From positions 1,080,259 to 1,144,258 of the forward strand of contig NZ_CP071598.1 in NCBI RefSeq assembly GCF_017357405.1: a stretch of DNA of 64,000 bases, in the 5' to 3' direction. The stretch is from Halomontanus rarus. Its GTDB lineage: Archaea; Halobacteriota; Halobacteria; Halobacteriales; Natrialbaceae. Within the stretch, counting starts at the first letter, position 1. Every line of letters starts with the position of its first letter. Below are positions 28,378 to 38,307 of the stretch, in pieces. The translations under genes and the position numbers were made by a program. The notes beneath the pieces were generated by a model. That model was given only the letters and a program-made list of their open reading frames with translations, made no database searches and was not told the origin of the DNA.

Positions 28378-28636
28378 TGGCAGACGGCCAACGTGCACGC
28401 GGAAAAGACCTTCTTCGGTCCCTAGACAGGTTTCGACGTCCATCCTCCTTCGTATATATCCTTCGCGCTCCGTCACACGTTCTGCGAGTGAGGACAGAGA
28501 TTACGAGAGACGATTCACTCTCCGGATGAGACACGAGCAAACCGATTTGCACACGCCCCCAGTGTGTCCGGTGTCTTCGGGGATCGCCAATCGATGCTTC
28601 CAAGCGACTTTGCGATTCGACAGCGTACCGTTTCCC

Positions 28637-29581
28637 GTGACTTCCGGCGACCGCGGCCACGACCTCGAGAACGAGACCGTCCTCCTCACCGGCGGTACGA
28701 GCGGTATCGGTCGGATCGCTGCCGGCCGACTCGCCGAGCGCGGCGCGACCGTCGCGATCGTCGGCCGGAACGGCGACCGCGGTGTGCGCATCGCGGACGA
28801 ACTGACCGCCGAAACGACGGGCACCGTCGGGTTTCACCGGGCCGATCTGGCCGAGCGGTCGGCCGTCCGGGCGCTCGCGGACGACGTTCTCGAGACCTAC
28901 GACCGGTTGGACGTCCTCGTACACAACGCCGGCCTCTCGAGTCGAACGCGAACCGAGACGGCCGACGGCGTCGAACTGACGTTCGCCGTCAACCACCTCG
29001 CACCGTACCTGCTCACCCACGACCTCCTCGACCGTCTCCGCGAATCCGCTCCCTCGCGGATCGTCGTCACCGCCTCCGGAATTCACGGGCGAGCCGGCCT
29101 CGAGTTCGAGGTCGAAGACGGCCGGTTCGCGTTCGAATCCGAGACGGCGGCCGAGTACGACGCCCTCGAGGCCTACGCCCGCTCGAAACTCGCGAACGTC
29201 GCGTTCACGGTCGAACTCGCGGATCGTCTCGAGAGAGAGGGCGAGGGTGAGGACGAGAGCGGGAGCGAGAAGGAGCTCACCGCGAACTGTTTCCACCCCG
29301 GCTTCGTTCCGTCGACGGGCCTGTTCCGGGATGCTCCGCTCTGGACGCGGGCGGCGATGCGGGTCGTGTCGGCCGTCCCCGGAGTCGGTTCGACGCCGGC
29401 GGCGGGTGCTGACCGACTCGTTCGACTCGCGACGGCCCCCGAGTTCGGCGATCGGACCGGTGTGTACGTCGGTTCCGGTGGCGTCGAAGCGCCTGCCCCC
29501 CAAGCGACCGATCCGACCGTCCGGACGCGGCTGTGGACCCGTAGCGCTGACCTCGTCGGCGTCGATCCCCAGTGGCCCTGA
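28637..29581 (+). CDS. Short-chain dehydrogenase/reductase
   Basis: 314 residues from a GTG. The NAD(P) motif is TVLLTGGTSGIGRIAAGRL; the NAG motif is LVHNAGLSS; the active site contains VVTASG with YARSKLAN (Tyr-x-x-x-Lys). The pattern with FAVNHLAPYLLTHDLL and a long C-terminal extension is that of retinol dehydrogenase-like SDRs. An upstream ATG at 28526 stays in frame and would add 37 residues, so the start is uncertain. Substrate unknown. Confidence 0.85.
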   Translation: MTSGDRGHDLENETVLLTGGTSGIGRIAAGRLAERGATVAIVGRNGDRGVRIADELTAETTGTVGFHRADLAERSAVRALADDVLETYDRLDVLVHNAGLSSRTRTETADGVELTFAVNHLAPYLLTHDLLDRLRESAPSRIVVTASGIHGRAGLEFEVEDGRFAFESETAAEYDALEAYARSKLANVAFTVELADRLEREGEGEDESGSEKELTANCFHPGFVPSTGLFRDAPLWTRAAMRVVSAVPGVGSTPAAGADRLVRLATAPEFGDRTGVYVGSGGVEAPAPQATDPTVRTRLWTRSADLVGVDPQWP

Positions 29582-29815
29582 CGAGTCGTCGGTCTGACTC
29601 GTGTTCCTCCCCCATCGTTCCCGCTTTTCGCGCCCGTGGGACGGTTTCGTCGCGTTCGGACCGACACTCGACAGTTGGCAACTCGATCTCGACTCGAGGA
29701 CGCGGATCGGGCCGAATCGTTCCGTAGATCGCTCAGACGGTCCGTTAGTCCCTCGATAACGCCGGTCCTTATCGGGGCGATAATAATCACGCTGTCCCCT
29801 GGACGACGACTCGAC

Positions 29816-30652
29816 ATGCACTTTCGACACGTCGCTGTCGCAGCGCTCGCACTGATGGTTCTGCTGTCGGGATGTAGCGCCTTCGACGGGTCTCTCCCGG
29901 GCGAGTCGTCGACCGGGGCCGAGACGGAGGGACCGGCGGACGACCTCGAGTCGAACGGGACCGACGGGGATACTGAGAACGAAACCGACGGTGATGATGG
30001 TGGCAACGAGACCGATGGCGGTACCGACGAGAACGCGGCGAACGAGACCGAAACCGAGGCGGCGGAATCCGCGGGTGAGGACGATTCCGAGGAGTCCACC
30101 GACGAAACCGAAACCGAGACCGAAGACGACGAAACTGAAGCCGAAACCGACACCACTTCGGAGGAGACGTGGAGTCCGCCACAGCAACCCAACAGGCCGA
30201 TGGAGGACGAACGGGAAGATCGGATTCACAACGTCACGTTCGTGAACAAGACGCCCGCGAACAGCACCGAGGGGTACGCGAACTTCGACCTCGAGGTCGT
30301 CGCGGACACCCGGATGGAGGAGGTCGACCCGCCGGAACACGGTGACGTGGAGGGCGAACCGTACTTCTTCGTCAAGATCAACGAGGAGGAGGACAAGATC
30401 GTCGAGCGGACGGGCGAAGTCCGCATGGAGGAAAACGGCACGTTCCACATTCCGGTCCGACCCGCGGGGATCGAGGAGTACGGTGAGGGCCGGCTCACCG
30501 TCGAGGTCTTCCTGATGGATAAAGACAAGGACTGGGACGATATCTACGCCTCCTGGGGTGGGACGATCCACTTCAACCCCGATGCGAGCGGGGACGGTTC
30601 GTCTGCGGACGCGGATACGGACGACTCGAGTACGGAGAACGACTCGAGTTAG
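29816..30652 (+). CDS. Exported lipoprotein with long acidic stalk
   Basis: 278 residues. MHFRHVAVAALALMVLLSGC is a Sec-type lipoprotein signal. Residues 25-120 are nearly pure E/T/D/N/G, a low-complexity stalk typical of haloarchaeal surface proteins with many N-x-T sequons. Residues 125-260 form a compact domain with beta-strands (IHNVTFVNKTP, NFDLEVVADTRMEE, RLTVEVFLMDKDKDWDD), and the end is again acidic. Function not recognised. Confidence 0.75.
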   Translation: MHFRHVAVAALALMVLLSGCSAFDGSLPGESSTGAETEGPADDLESNGTDGDTENETDGDDGGNETDGGTDENAANETETEAAESAGEDDSEESTDETETETEDDETEAETDTTSEETWSPPQQPNRPMEDEREDRIHNVTFVNKTPANSTEGYANFDLEVVADTRMEEVDPPEHGDVEGEPYFFVKINEEEDKIVERTGEVRMEENGTFHIPVRPAGIEEYGEGRLTVEVFLMDKDKDWDDIYASWGGTIHFNPDASGDGSSADADTDDSSTENDSS

Positions 30653-30714
30653 AACGCTGACGAGGGCGAGAACGAAACCGAAACCGATCAGTAGAGACGG
30701 AACTGTTCCGACTC

Positions 30715-30799
30715 GACTCCTGTTTACTGTCCCGTTGTACCGGTGTAACCACAGGTCTGGCGCGGTTGCACCGGAACTAATTTCCAGGAGACTGTCTCG
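30715..30799. repeat. 85-bp dispersed inverted-repeat element, copy 2
   Basis: Same length and gapless alignment as copies 1 and 3 (63/85 and 59/85 identities by eye). The inner dyad GGTGTAACC/GGTTGCACC is kept with one T-G mispair relative to copy 1, as if an RNA or cruciform stem were selected. The left terminal arm is decayed. It lies 62 bases after the lipoprotein stop, between convergent genes. Confidence 0.75.
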
Positions 30800-30899
30800 G
30801 GATGCGGGTATACGGGAGAACGTATCAGGGAGTGCGACTGGACGACGACAGTGGGACGAGACGGGTCGCTACTGGTATTGGTACTGCTACTTGCCACTG

Positions 30900-31628
30900 C
30901 TACTGATTCTCGAGGATCGCCACCGCCCGCACCGGCGACCCGTCGGCGTCGCCGATCGCGAGCGGGTAGGCGTGCAGTTCGAACGTTTCGTTCTCGGGAA
31001 CGGCATCGAGTCCACACAGGTTCTCGAGGATCAGTCGCTCGTCCGCGAAGAGGGCGTGATGGGCCGGGTAGCTATCGGGTTCGTCGTCCGCCGTGTCGTC
31101 GGTCGGCGTCGGATCGGGATTTAGGCTGTCGAGGGCAAGGTGCGACGCCGTCGAGACCAGCCACTCCGCGGCGTCTGCCGTGAGATACGGGTGGTCGAAG
31201 TAGCGGTCGGTTCCCCAGTGGTCCTCCCAGCCGGTGCGGACGACGAGGAGGTCCACTTTCTCGACGGCTGCGCCTTCGGCTTCGACGTCGGCCGCATCGC
31301 GTACCGTCGCCGCGTCGATCCTCTCGCGGGCCTCGAGCGGTCGGCAATCCAACACCCGCGCCGCGAACCGAAAGGTCTCGAGCGGGTACGCGTCGAGGGT
31401 CGGCCCGTCCGCGAGCATGTGCGCTGGGGCGTCGACGTGCGTGCCGGTGTGGGAGTCGACGTCGATCCGCCGCGCTCGATAGCCGTCGTAGCCGACGGTC
31501 GCGATCGACTCGAGGCTGGCCGGGTCGGTACCGGGATAGACGGGCATGCCGCTCTCGAGCCTGTGTGAGAGATCGCGTGTCGTGGGCGCACTCGAGTCGG
31601 CTGGTGAGGGAGGTGGGGTCGGTGACAT
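30900..31628 (-). CDS. Cyclase family protein (kynurenine formamidase-like)
   Basis: 242 residues from MSPTPPPSPADSSAPTTRDL. The metal-binding signature HTGTHVDAPAHML and the DLLVVRTGW strand match the cyclase/KynB family, metal-dependent hydrolases that cleave N-formylkynurenine or related amides. The fold is complete, with a short acidic insert DPTPTDDTADDEPDS. No tryptophan-catabolism partner is near, so the substrate is open. An upstream ATG at 31742 was rejected because that extension lacks coding style. Confidence 0.8.
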   Translation of the reverse strand: MSPTPPPSPADSSAPTTRDLSHRLESGMPVYPGTDPASLESIATVGYDGYRARRIDVDSHTGTHVDAPAHMLADGPTLDAYPLETFRFAARVLDCRPLEARERIDAATVRDAADVEAEGAAVEKVDLLVVRTGWEDHWGTDRYFDHPYLTADAAEWLVSTASHLALDSLNPDPTPTDDTADDEPDSYPAHHALFADERLILENLCGLDAVPENETFELHAYPLAIGDADGSPVRAVAILENQ

Positions 31629-31701
31629 ACACGCCGTTGGGTGACCCGTCCGAAGAGTATTGCGTCCGTCGCGTACCCGTAACTGTGACCCCTCCTCGGA
31701 A

Positions 31702-32055
31702 TCAGAACACCGCCCGGAGGAGAACCACTGCGCCCACTCCACTGCCGAGTGCGAGCACGATGCTCTCGGTTCGCCAGGCGACGAGCAACACGAGGCCTGC
31801 AGCGCCCCACTCCGCCGGCCCGCCGGTCACCAGTTCCGGTCCCAGAAACGCGATAACGATCGCTCCCGGCAGTATCGAGAGGCCGGCCTCGACGCGTTCG
31901 GAGACCTCGAGTCGGCGCAGGACCCAGAGCCCGCCGACTTTCGTCGCGTACGTGAGGACGACCATGCCGACGATGACGCCGACGACGAGCGGGTTCAGCC
32001 GTGGTTCTGGCCACGACGCGGTCGCCAGCGCCACCATCGACGCCCTACCCGTCAT
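31702..32055 (-). CDS. azlD: AzlD-family branched-chain amino acid exporter subunit
   Basis: 117 residues, four hydrophobic helices, with the family pattern VLTYATKVGGLWVLRR and LPGAIVIAFLGPEL. It overlaps the azlC 3' end by 11 bases and forms a two-component exporter with it. Confidence 0.85.
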   Translation of the reverse strand: MTGRASMVALATASWPEPRLNPLVVGVIVGMVVLTYATKVGGLWVLRRLEVSERVEAGLSILPGAIVIAFLGPELVTGGPAEWGAAGLVLLVAWRTESIVLALGSGVGAVVLLRAVF

Positions 32056-32809
32056 ACCGCATCACCTCGAGACCGGCGGCGACGAGCCCGCCGACGAGGA
32101 CGTACCACCGTCCGGGCAGGACGTACTCGGCGACGACGGCCGCGAGAAATGCCCCGAGCCACGGCACCAGCGACGATCGCCCCTCCCAGAGTTCGACCGC
32201 GAGCGCGACGAACACGGCGGTCAGAACGAAATCCAGCCCGTACCGGTCGGGATCGCCGATGACGCCGCCGGCGGTCGCACCGAGGATCGTCGAACCGACC
32301 CAGAACATCCAGATCGCGAGGCCGCTGCCGAGCAAGAACGCGCCCCGCGCGTGCCGCCCGTCGACCGGACTCGAGCGCAACTCGCTCATCGTCAGCGCCC
32401 AGTTCTCGTCGGCCATGAAGAAGAGGCTTCCGTAGGCCTGCGTCGGCGAGAGCCGGTCGAACCACGGCTGCAGCGCCGCACCCATCAGCGAGTACCGGAG
32501 GTTGACGACGACCGTCGTGAGAAGGATCGTCGTCACCGGAATCGGATCGGCCCAGAGTTCGACGGCGATCAACTGGGCGGCACCGGCCACGACGGTCGCG
32601 CTCATCAGCGTCGCCTCCGCGACGCTCAGCCCGGCCTGACGGGCGACGACGCCGAAGGCGATCCCGTAGCCGCCGACGCCGAGGGCGACCGGGACGCATT
32701 TCAGGAACCCGGTGCGGACGCCCTCGAGCGTGAACGCGACATCGGTACGGTCGTCAGCGTCGGCCGGTCGACTCTCGCGGTTCGGTTCCGTCTCGCCTCG
32801 CGTGCTCAC
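32045..32809 (-). CDS. azlC: AzlC-family branched-chain amino acid exporter
   Basis: About 254 residues. After an acidic leader it has the AzlC/YgaZ signature GFLKCVPVALGVGGYGIAFGVVARQAGLS, and later MSATVVAGAAQLIAVELW and NLRYSLMGAAL. Members export branched-chain amino acids or their toxic analogues together with AzlD, encoded here by the overlapping downstream gene. The GTG at 32809 is chosen for family length; an ATG at 32869 is possible. Confidence 0.9.
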   Translation of the reverse strand: MSTRGETEPNRESRPADADDRTDVAFTLEGVRTGFLKCVPVALGVGGYGIAFGVVARQAGLSVAEATLMSATVVAGAAQLIAVELWADPIPVTTILLTTVVVNLRYSLMGAALQPWFDRLSPTQAYGSLFFMADENWALTMSELRSSPVDGRHARGAFLLGSGLAIWMFWVGSTILGATAGGVIGDPDRYGLDFVLTAVFVALAVELWEGRSSLVPWLGAFLAAVVAEYVLPGRWYVLVGGLVAAGLEVMRYDG

Positions 32810-33135
32810 GGTTTTCGAGTGTAATAGCGCCGGCACCGTGTTCTGTCCGTCGGTTTCGATTCGTCTCACTCCAACTGCGGGAGTCGGAACGCCCGCTCGT
32901 CACCCGAACCACAGACCTCGAGTAAGGTCGTCACAAGGAACGGGTCGACCCAGTCCCCGAACGGATGTCGAAGCGTGCGGCTGGATCGGCCAGCGGTTCT
33001 TTCCGTCCGTCGTCTGCGAACTCCACCGCCGTCTGTTCCGGAGTGGTCCGAACAGTTCCGTTACCGCTCACATTTCACTCAGATCACTGGTCGTCTGTCC
33101 ACACTATTTTGTATCTCTCGGCGCTACGGATCGGT

Positions 33136-34206
33136 ATGGAGCCGCTCGAGATCAGCGGACGAATCTTGGCCGGGATCTTCCTCATCGGGATGAACGCGTT
33201 CTTCGTCGCGATCGAGTTCGGTCTCACTCGCGCTCGACAGTATCCCGAGTCGGAGTTCGACACCCCGTCACTCCAGCTCGCCTGGGAGATGACCGACGAC
33301 CTCGAGTTCTACCTGACGACGTGTCAGATCTGGATCTCCGGCACGAGTATCGCGCTGGGGATCGTCGCCGAGCCCGGCCTCGCGGCGCTGTTCGAACCGG
33401 TGTTCCAGAACACGGCGCTCGCGTCGGTCGGCGCCGGCTCGTTGCTCGGCTTCCTGCTCATCAACCTGATTCACCTCACCCACGGTGAGCAGACGCCGAC
33501 GTACCTCGGCGTCGAACGCTCGAAGCAGGTCTGTCAGTACGGGGCGCGGCCGCTGTACTGGTTCGCCAAGGTGCTCGCCCCGGCGATCTGGTTCGGCGAC
33601 TGGATCGCGAAGGGAACGCTCGCGCTGTTCGGCATCGAGATGACGGGTGCGTGGCGCGAGACCGAACGGGACGTCATCGAGTCCCGGGCCGACCTCCGGA
33701 ACCGACTCGGCTCGGTCCTCGAGGAGGGGGACCTTCCGGACGACCGCCGCGAGGAGGTGATGAACGCGTTCCAGATCGGCGAACAGTCCATCAGCGAGGT
33801 GATGGTGCCACCCGAGGAGATCGTCGCGCTGTCTACCGAGGGCGATCCCGAAGCGAACATCCGGAAGATGGAGGAGCGACCGCAGACGCGGTACCCGCTG
33901 GTCGGCGACGACCTGACCGACTTCCGGGGCATCGTCTACACGCCGGTCCTCGTCAGACACCGGCAGGAACTGGCCGACGGCGACGTCGACTTCGCCGAAC
34001 TGGCGGCGCCGCCGATGACGCTCTCCCCCGACGCGGACGTCAGCGATGCGATCGATCAGTTCCAGACGGAAACCCAGGAACTCGCGCTCGTGATCGAAGA
34101 CGGCGACGTCGTCGGCCTGGTGACCGTGACGGATCTGCTCGAGGTGATCACGGGTGACATCGAAGACCCGCTCGACCAGGAGGCGATCGAAGCCCCCGAC
34201 GAGTAA
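33136..34206 (+). CDS. DUF21/CBS-domain membrane protein (CNNM/CorC-like)
   Basis: 356 residues. The N-terminal DUF21 domain (FLIGMNAFFVAIEFGLTRARQ, then three more helices including INLIHLTHGEQTPTYLGV) is followed by paired CBS domains (MVPPEEIVALSTEGDPE and MTLSPDADVSDAI). This is the family linked to divalent cation (Mg2+/Co2+) efflux. The C-terminal CorC_HlyC domain seems absent. The ATG at 33136 fits the first membrane helix; the upstream open frame is not coding in style. Confidence 0.85.
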   Translation: MEPLEISGRILAGIFLIGMNAFFVAIEFGLTRARQYPESEFDTPSLQLAWEMTDDLEFYLTTCQIWISGTSIALGIVAEPGLAALFEPVFQNTALASVGAGSLLGFLLINLIHLTHGEQTPTYLGVERSKQVCQYGARPLYWFAKVLAPAIWFGDWIAKGTLALFGIEMTGAWRETERDVIESRADLRNRLGSVLEEGDLPDDRREEVMNAFQIGEQSISEVMVPPEEIVALSTEGDPEANIRKMEERPQTRYPLVGDDLTDFRGIVYTPVLVRHRQELADGDVDFAELAAPPMTLSPDADVSDAIDQFQTETQELALVIEDGDVVGLVTVTDLLEVITGDIEDPLDQEAIEAPDE

Positions 34207-34274
34207 CCGACGCGGACGGTCCGTCGTCGGTGCCGGTCCGGATTTTATTGTCGTTGGAAACGCGAGGAAGACAC

Positions 34275-34700
34275 GTGTACGATCACATCGTAGTGCCGAC
34301 CGACGGAAGCGACGCGAGCGCTGCCGCCGTAGACCACGGCGTCAGCATCGCCGAACCGCACGGGGCGACGGTCCACTTTCTGCACGTCGTCGACGTGGGG
34401 ACGGAGATGTCCGCTCCCGGGACCGTCGCCCCCGAACTCGCGGAGACGCTCGAGCGGGAGGCGGACGACGTGCTCGACGCGGCCGCCGCGCAGGCCGAAG
34501 AGACCGGTGTCACGTACGAGCGGACCGTTCTCGAGGGGACCCCTCACGAAGCGATCGCCGAGTACAGTGCCGACCGCGCGGCGGATCTCATCGTTATGGG
34601 TGCGAGCGGCCGTTCCGGGATTACGGATCGCCTTCTGGGCAGCTCGACGGATCGTGTCATCCGTTCGGCGGAGACGTCCGTGCTCGTCGCGCGTCCGTAA
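34275..34700 (+). CDS. Universal stress protein, UspA family
   Basis: 141 residues from a GTG: V(M)YDHIVVPTDGSDASAAAV, HFLHVVDVGTEM, and the nucleotide motif VMGASGRSGITDRLLGSSTD. This is a second, independent Usp gene in the window. It lies 68 bases after the DUF21/CBS gene on the same strand and may be cotranscribed. Confidence 0.9.
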   Translation: MYDHIVVPTDGSDASAAAVDHGVSIAEPHGATVHFLHVVDVGTEMSAPGTVAPELAETLEREADDVLDAAAAQAEETGVTYERTVLEGTPHEAIAEYSADRAADLIVMGASGRSGITDRLLGSSTDRVIRSAETSVLVARP

Positions 34701-34795
34701 CGGACGCGGCGACGGTGTTCCCGCTTCTCACTGTGTTCCCCTCTACCCAAAATACCGGGCAGCCAGTACGAGCACGGCGGAGACGGTGAATCCGT

Positions 34796-35440
34796 TCACT
34801 GGTCGTCGTCCCTAGACCGTAATCGACGTCTGAGGAACGGAACGAAATCGTCGAAGTACTTCGTTCCCCAGAGTGCGACGAGTGCCGCACCGACCGCGTT
34901 GAAGATCATGTCCGTAACGATATCGTCGATACCGAAAACACGAACGGGAGAGCTGACGCCGAGGATCTCGAAAAATTCGACGACTGCAAACTCGAAGACT
35001 TCCCAAATAACACCGAGCGCGAGCACGAAAACGAGGATGAACACCGGCCGAAATTCCGGTGGGACGTCGATCTCGTCGGAGTGGCGTTCGAACGCCCGGA
35101 GAACGGCGTAGCCGATACCCGCGACGAGGATCGCCGAAACGGTATGCGTCACCTCGTCGTACCACGAGAACCACCTGTAGAGACCGATCGAGCCGAGGGA
35201 GTGGAGGAGGACGGCGGCGGTAATCAAGAGGACGAGTCCGGCATCCATCGAATATCCATACTCCCGTCGCAACAGTGCCGGCAGGAGCGTCACAGCTAGC
35301 GCGAGCCCCGCATTCACCGCGATTTCCACTCGAAGCGTTACCAGACCGGAGACGAGTAGAGCCCCTAGAACGACTTGCATACCCCGTGCGACAAGCCGTT
35401 CCTGGGATTCGGAAAGCCCCAGTGCGTCTCCGAGCGTCAT
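34796..35440 (-). CDS. Six-helix membrane protein, DUF2238/YjdF-like
   Basis: 214 residues. The conserved polar residues in helices, WYDEVTHTVSAILVAGIGY, GVIWEVFEF and DIVTDMIFNAVGAALVAL, are the pattern of DUF2238/YjdF membrane proteins, which I know only as uncharacterised. Its start overlaps the end of the upstream membrane protein gene by 4 bases, so they form an operon. Confidence 0.75.
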   Translation of the reverse strand: MTLGDALGLSESQERLVARGMQVVLGALLVSGLVTLRVEIAVNAGLALAVTLLPALLRREYGYSMDAGLVLLITAAVLLHSLGSIGLYRWFSWYDEVTHTVSAILVAGIGYAVLRAFERHSDEIDVPPEFRPVFILVFVLALGVIWEVFEFAVVEFFEILGVSSPVRVFGIDDIVTDMIFNAVGAALVALWGTKYFDDFVPFLRRRLRSRDDDQ

Positions 35441-36027
35441 GATTCACCGGCGAACGTACTCGCCCGTTTGGACGATCCAACGTGTTCGACTCTGTCGAAG
35501 TACCACCCGAAAACCACCGACAGGGAAATTCCGATGACTGTGACGAAGACGATGTCCAACTGGAGTTCCCGCTGCGAGCGGAGAAACTCGGTCCCGAACC
35601 ACAGGTCGGAATAGTACTGAGCGATCGTCCAGAGGCCCTGAATCGCGAGCGTCGACAGGGCGGCGAAAGCGACGGCGAAGCGCCGACTCATCTCGACCGA
35701 GGTGAACGCCTCGAGTTCGACGACCGCGACGAGCGCGAGCGTCGCGACGGCGACGTAGCCCGCTATCTCGAGGTACATATCGAACGCTCGGACGAGGGCG
35801 GCGACGGCCGCGACGAGCAACAGCGGCCACGGGACCATCACCGTCCAGTCGCCGCTCGACCACGGTGGCAGTACGGTAACGACGACGATGAGTGACACGA
35901 ACCCGGCCCAGAGGAGGGCGTTCGTGAGGACGCTCTGGACGACCGCGAGCGCCACGACGCCCGTTACCGTCCACCCGATGATCGCGTTCACCGATTCGTC
36001 GTGTACGAGTGCGTTGAACGGTGGCAC
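35437..36027 (-). CDS. Membrane protein, unknown
   Basis: 196 residues with about six hydrophobic helices (IIGWTVTGVVALAVVQ, LLWAGFVSLIVVVTVLP, WPLLLVAAVAALVRAF, VAVATLALVAVVELEAF, IVFVTVIGISLSVVFGW). It is the first gene of the two-gene membrane operon with the DUF2238-like gene (ATGA overlap). No function recognised. Confidence 0.7.
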   Translation of the reverse strand: MPPFNALVHDESVNAIIGWTVTGVVALAVVQSVLTNALLWAGFVSLIVVVTVLPPWSSGDWTVMVPWPLLLVAAVAALVRAFDMYLEIAGYVAVATLALVAVVELEAFTSVEMSRRFAVAFAALSTLAIQGLWTIAQYYSDLWFGTEFLRSQRELQLDIVFVTVIGISLSVVFGWYFDRVEHVGSSKRASTFAGES

Positions 36028-36176
36028 ACCGTAGTGTGCGTGAACGGGACGGATAAATCCGACACCCGGAGGACCCGTCTCGGGACGTTACGTGGAGTTC
36101 AGGAGATGATCCAAACCGAAATCGGGTGTGGGAATCAAGCCGAAGATCTATCCTGATCGGACGCCTCGAAAGGACC

Positions 36177-36605
36177 ATGCGGGATCGATTCGGTGCTCTC
36201 CTTAGTATCTCCGCCTGTCTGCTTCTTTTGGCCGTACTGGTGTGGCCATACGCCGTGAAATCGACCTACGCGATCAACACGTATTACAGACACGGAGTGC
36301 TCAATCCGTTGCTCGCCGGAGTACTCGCACTCGCGATCCTCGTGACTTTCCTCGCCGTCCGTGAAAACTACGTCTCGGCGGAACTCGGCGCCGGGATCGT
36401 TCTCGTCCTCGGTGTGAGCGCGTTTCTCGCTTCGTTAGTGTGGACGCTCACGGCCCGCGTCGACGTGTTCCGGGCGCCGGGGTGGGCGTTGCCGGCCCAG
36501 CGTTACATCCTCGTCGGGGTCGCCGCACTGATCGTTTTTGGCGCCGGATGGAACGTCTTGACGTCCGACATCGTATCCGTTCGCTCGCCGAGATCTCCCC
36601 GGTGA
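36177..36605 (+). CDS. Four-helix membrane protein, unknown
   Basis: 142 residues from MRDRFGALLSISACLLLLAVLVW. The helices pair as two hairpins with a short polar NTYYRHGVLNP loop. This looks like a DUF7548-type haloarchaeal membrane protein, but I cannot confirm it. Divergent from the operon at 35437-36027. Confidence 0.65.
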   Translation: MRDRFGALLSISACLLLLAVLVWPYAVKSTYAINTYYRHGVLNPLLAGVLALAILVTFLAVRENYVSAELGAGIVLVLGVSAFLASLVWTLTARVDVFRAPGWALPAQRYILVGVAALIVFGAGWNVLTSDIVSVRSPRSPR

Positions 36606-36733
36606 AGTCGTGGACGCTCGGCCGACCTCGTTCGCGTCGCCTCGTCGTCGGCAGCGAATCTGGCCGACTTCCGCCGGTATTTCATACGATTACTTATTCC
36701 GGTGATCGTTTTATCCCCCTCGTCGGGGTGGCA

Positions 36734-37855
36734 ATGGACGTGACCTCTGAGCAACCGACTCGCAGACGAGTACTGCGCACGATAGGGACTGCCGCAGCGT
36801 TCGGCGGATTCGGAATCGGCTCGAGCGCGGCGGTTCAGGACGGACAGGAGGACGATGACGTCGATAGTCGATTCACGGAGGTATACCGCGAGACCATCGA
36901 ATCGGTCGTGTTGGTTACGGTTTCCCGGCCTGACGTCGGCGGTGGCGGCGGTGGCGGCGGACTCGGCTCCGGATTCGTCATCGACGACCAGCACGTCGTG
37001 ACCAACAACCACGTCGTTCAAAACGCCCCCGAGGACGGAGTCGAACTCCAGTTTCGAAATCAGGAGTGGCGAACCGCGTCGGTCGTCGGTACCGACGTCT
37101 ACAGCGACCTCGCCGTCTTGCGCGTCGAGAACATGCCCGACGTCGCCGCCCTCTCGTTTGTCGAGTCCGAACCGGCGATCGCCCAGAACGTGCTCGTGCT
37201 CGGGAACCCGCTCGGTCTCGACGCCTCGATCTCCCAGGGGATCGTCAGCGGCGTGGATCGGGTGCTTCCCAGTCCGGTCGGCTTCGCCATTCCGGCCGCG
37301 ATCCAGACCGACGCGGCGGTCAACCCCGGTAACAGCGGCGGCCCACTGGTCGACCTCGACGGCGACGTTCTCGGAATCGTCTTCGCCGGCACCAACCAGA
37401 CCATCGGCTTCGCGATCTCCGCGCGCCTCGCGAACCGGGTCGTCCCCGCACTGATCGAGGACGGCGAGTACGAACACCCGTACATGGGCGTCGGCGTGCA
37501 ACCCGTCGGGCCGGAAATCGCCGACGCGGTCGGTCTCGAGGACGCGACCGGCGTGCTCGTCACCGACGTGGTCTCGAACGCGCCCGCCGACGGCGTCCTC
37601 GAACCGGCCACGCGCAGTCGGCCGGCCAGCGGCGACGTGATCGTCGCCGTCGACGGACAAGAGATTCCGAACCAGGCACAGCTCCTCTCGTTTCTCGCCC
37701 TCGAGACCTCGCCCGGCGATACGATCGAACTCCGAATCGTCCGCGACGGCGAACTCCGGACGGCCGAGTTGACCCTCGAGCCGCGCCCGCCGGTCGAACG
37801 ACCGCAGCCGCCGGTCGGCGGCGCGCCCGATCTGCCGCCGGCCACCGAACCCTGA
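36734..37855 (+). CDS. Exported HtrA/DegP-type serine protease with PDZ domain
   Basis: 373 residues. MDVTSEQPTRRRVLRTIGTA is a Tat signal (RRRVLR), so it folds before export. A poly-Gly stretch precedes the trypsin-like domain. The triad is visible: His in VVTNNHVV, Asp in YSDLAVLRV and Ser in NPGNSGGPLV. A C-terminal PDZ domain (YMGVGVQPVGPEIAD to TIELRIVRDGE) is followed by a Pro-rich tail. Expected role is quality control of exported proteins. The start at 36734 is fixed by the signal. Confidence 0.9.
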   Translation: MDVTSEQPTRRRVLRTIGTAAAFGGFGIGSSAAVQDGQEDDDVDSRFTEVYRETIESVVLVTVSRPDVGGGGGGGGLGSGFVIDDQHVVTNNHVVQNAPEDGVELQFRNQEWRTASVVGTDVYSDLAVLRVENMPDVAALSFVESEPAIAQNVLVLGNPLGLDASISQGIVSGVDRVLPSPVGFAIPAAIQTDAAVNPGNSGGPLVDLDGDVLGIVFAGTNQTIGFAISARLANRVVPALIEDGEYEHPYMGVGVQPVGPEIADAVGLEDATGVLVTDVVSNAPADGVLEPATRSRPASGDVIVAVDGQEIPNQAQLLSFLALETSPGDTIELRIVRDGELRTAELTLEPRPPVERPQPPVGGAPDLPPATEP

Positions 37856-38307
37856 GCCGCTCGTGGCCGTAACTCCGCTCGCGGCGAGCCATTTCGCGAC
37901 GACGGTCGCCGGTGCTCTCCCGTATTTCGTGGACCTTGCGGCGTGTTCCCGCTCCTGTTCTCGTCCCCGTCCCCGCCCCCGTTTGTTTCCATCCCCGCTC
38001 ACCCCTTCTCGAGGTCCGAATACCGTCTGCACCACTCCTCACTCGAGTTGTTCGCCGATCACTGCGGCTGATCCGGATCCACGCCATCCCGGCTCGAGAG
38101 CTCGAGACTCGAGGGACGGACCCGCGGCCTGACGGGAGTCGAACGCTCCGGCGAGCGGTCCGGCGACGACGCCTCGACCACGCACCCCACGAGCCCGAGT
38201 CGCGGTCTGTGACCGCCACGCCCTCTCGCAGTCGCGTTCGTCCTCGTTCGTCCCGCCACAGCCCGGCTTTCGCCACACTCATAGTACTCGTCTTCGAGTG
38301 CAACCGT
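37856..38307. other. Intergenic region, nothing recognised
   Basis: 452 bases between the HtrA gene and the LPG-synthase-like gene. Open frames here are Arg/Pro-rich shadows. No structured element noticed. Confidence 0.4.

Noticed and set aside
27164..30571. 1135-codon minus-strand frame spanning the solenoid, SDR and lipoprotein genes
   Set aside because: It crosses several genes on both strands, and its repetitive Arg-rich middle is the frame-shifted solenoid repeat.
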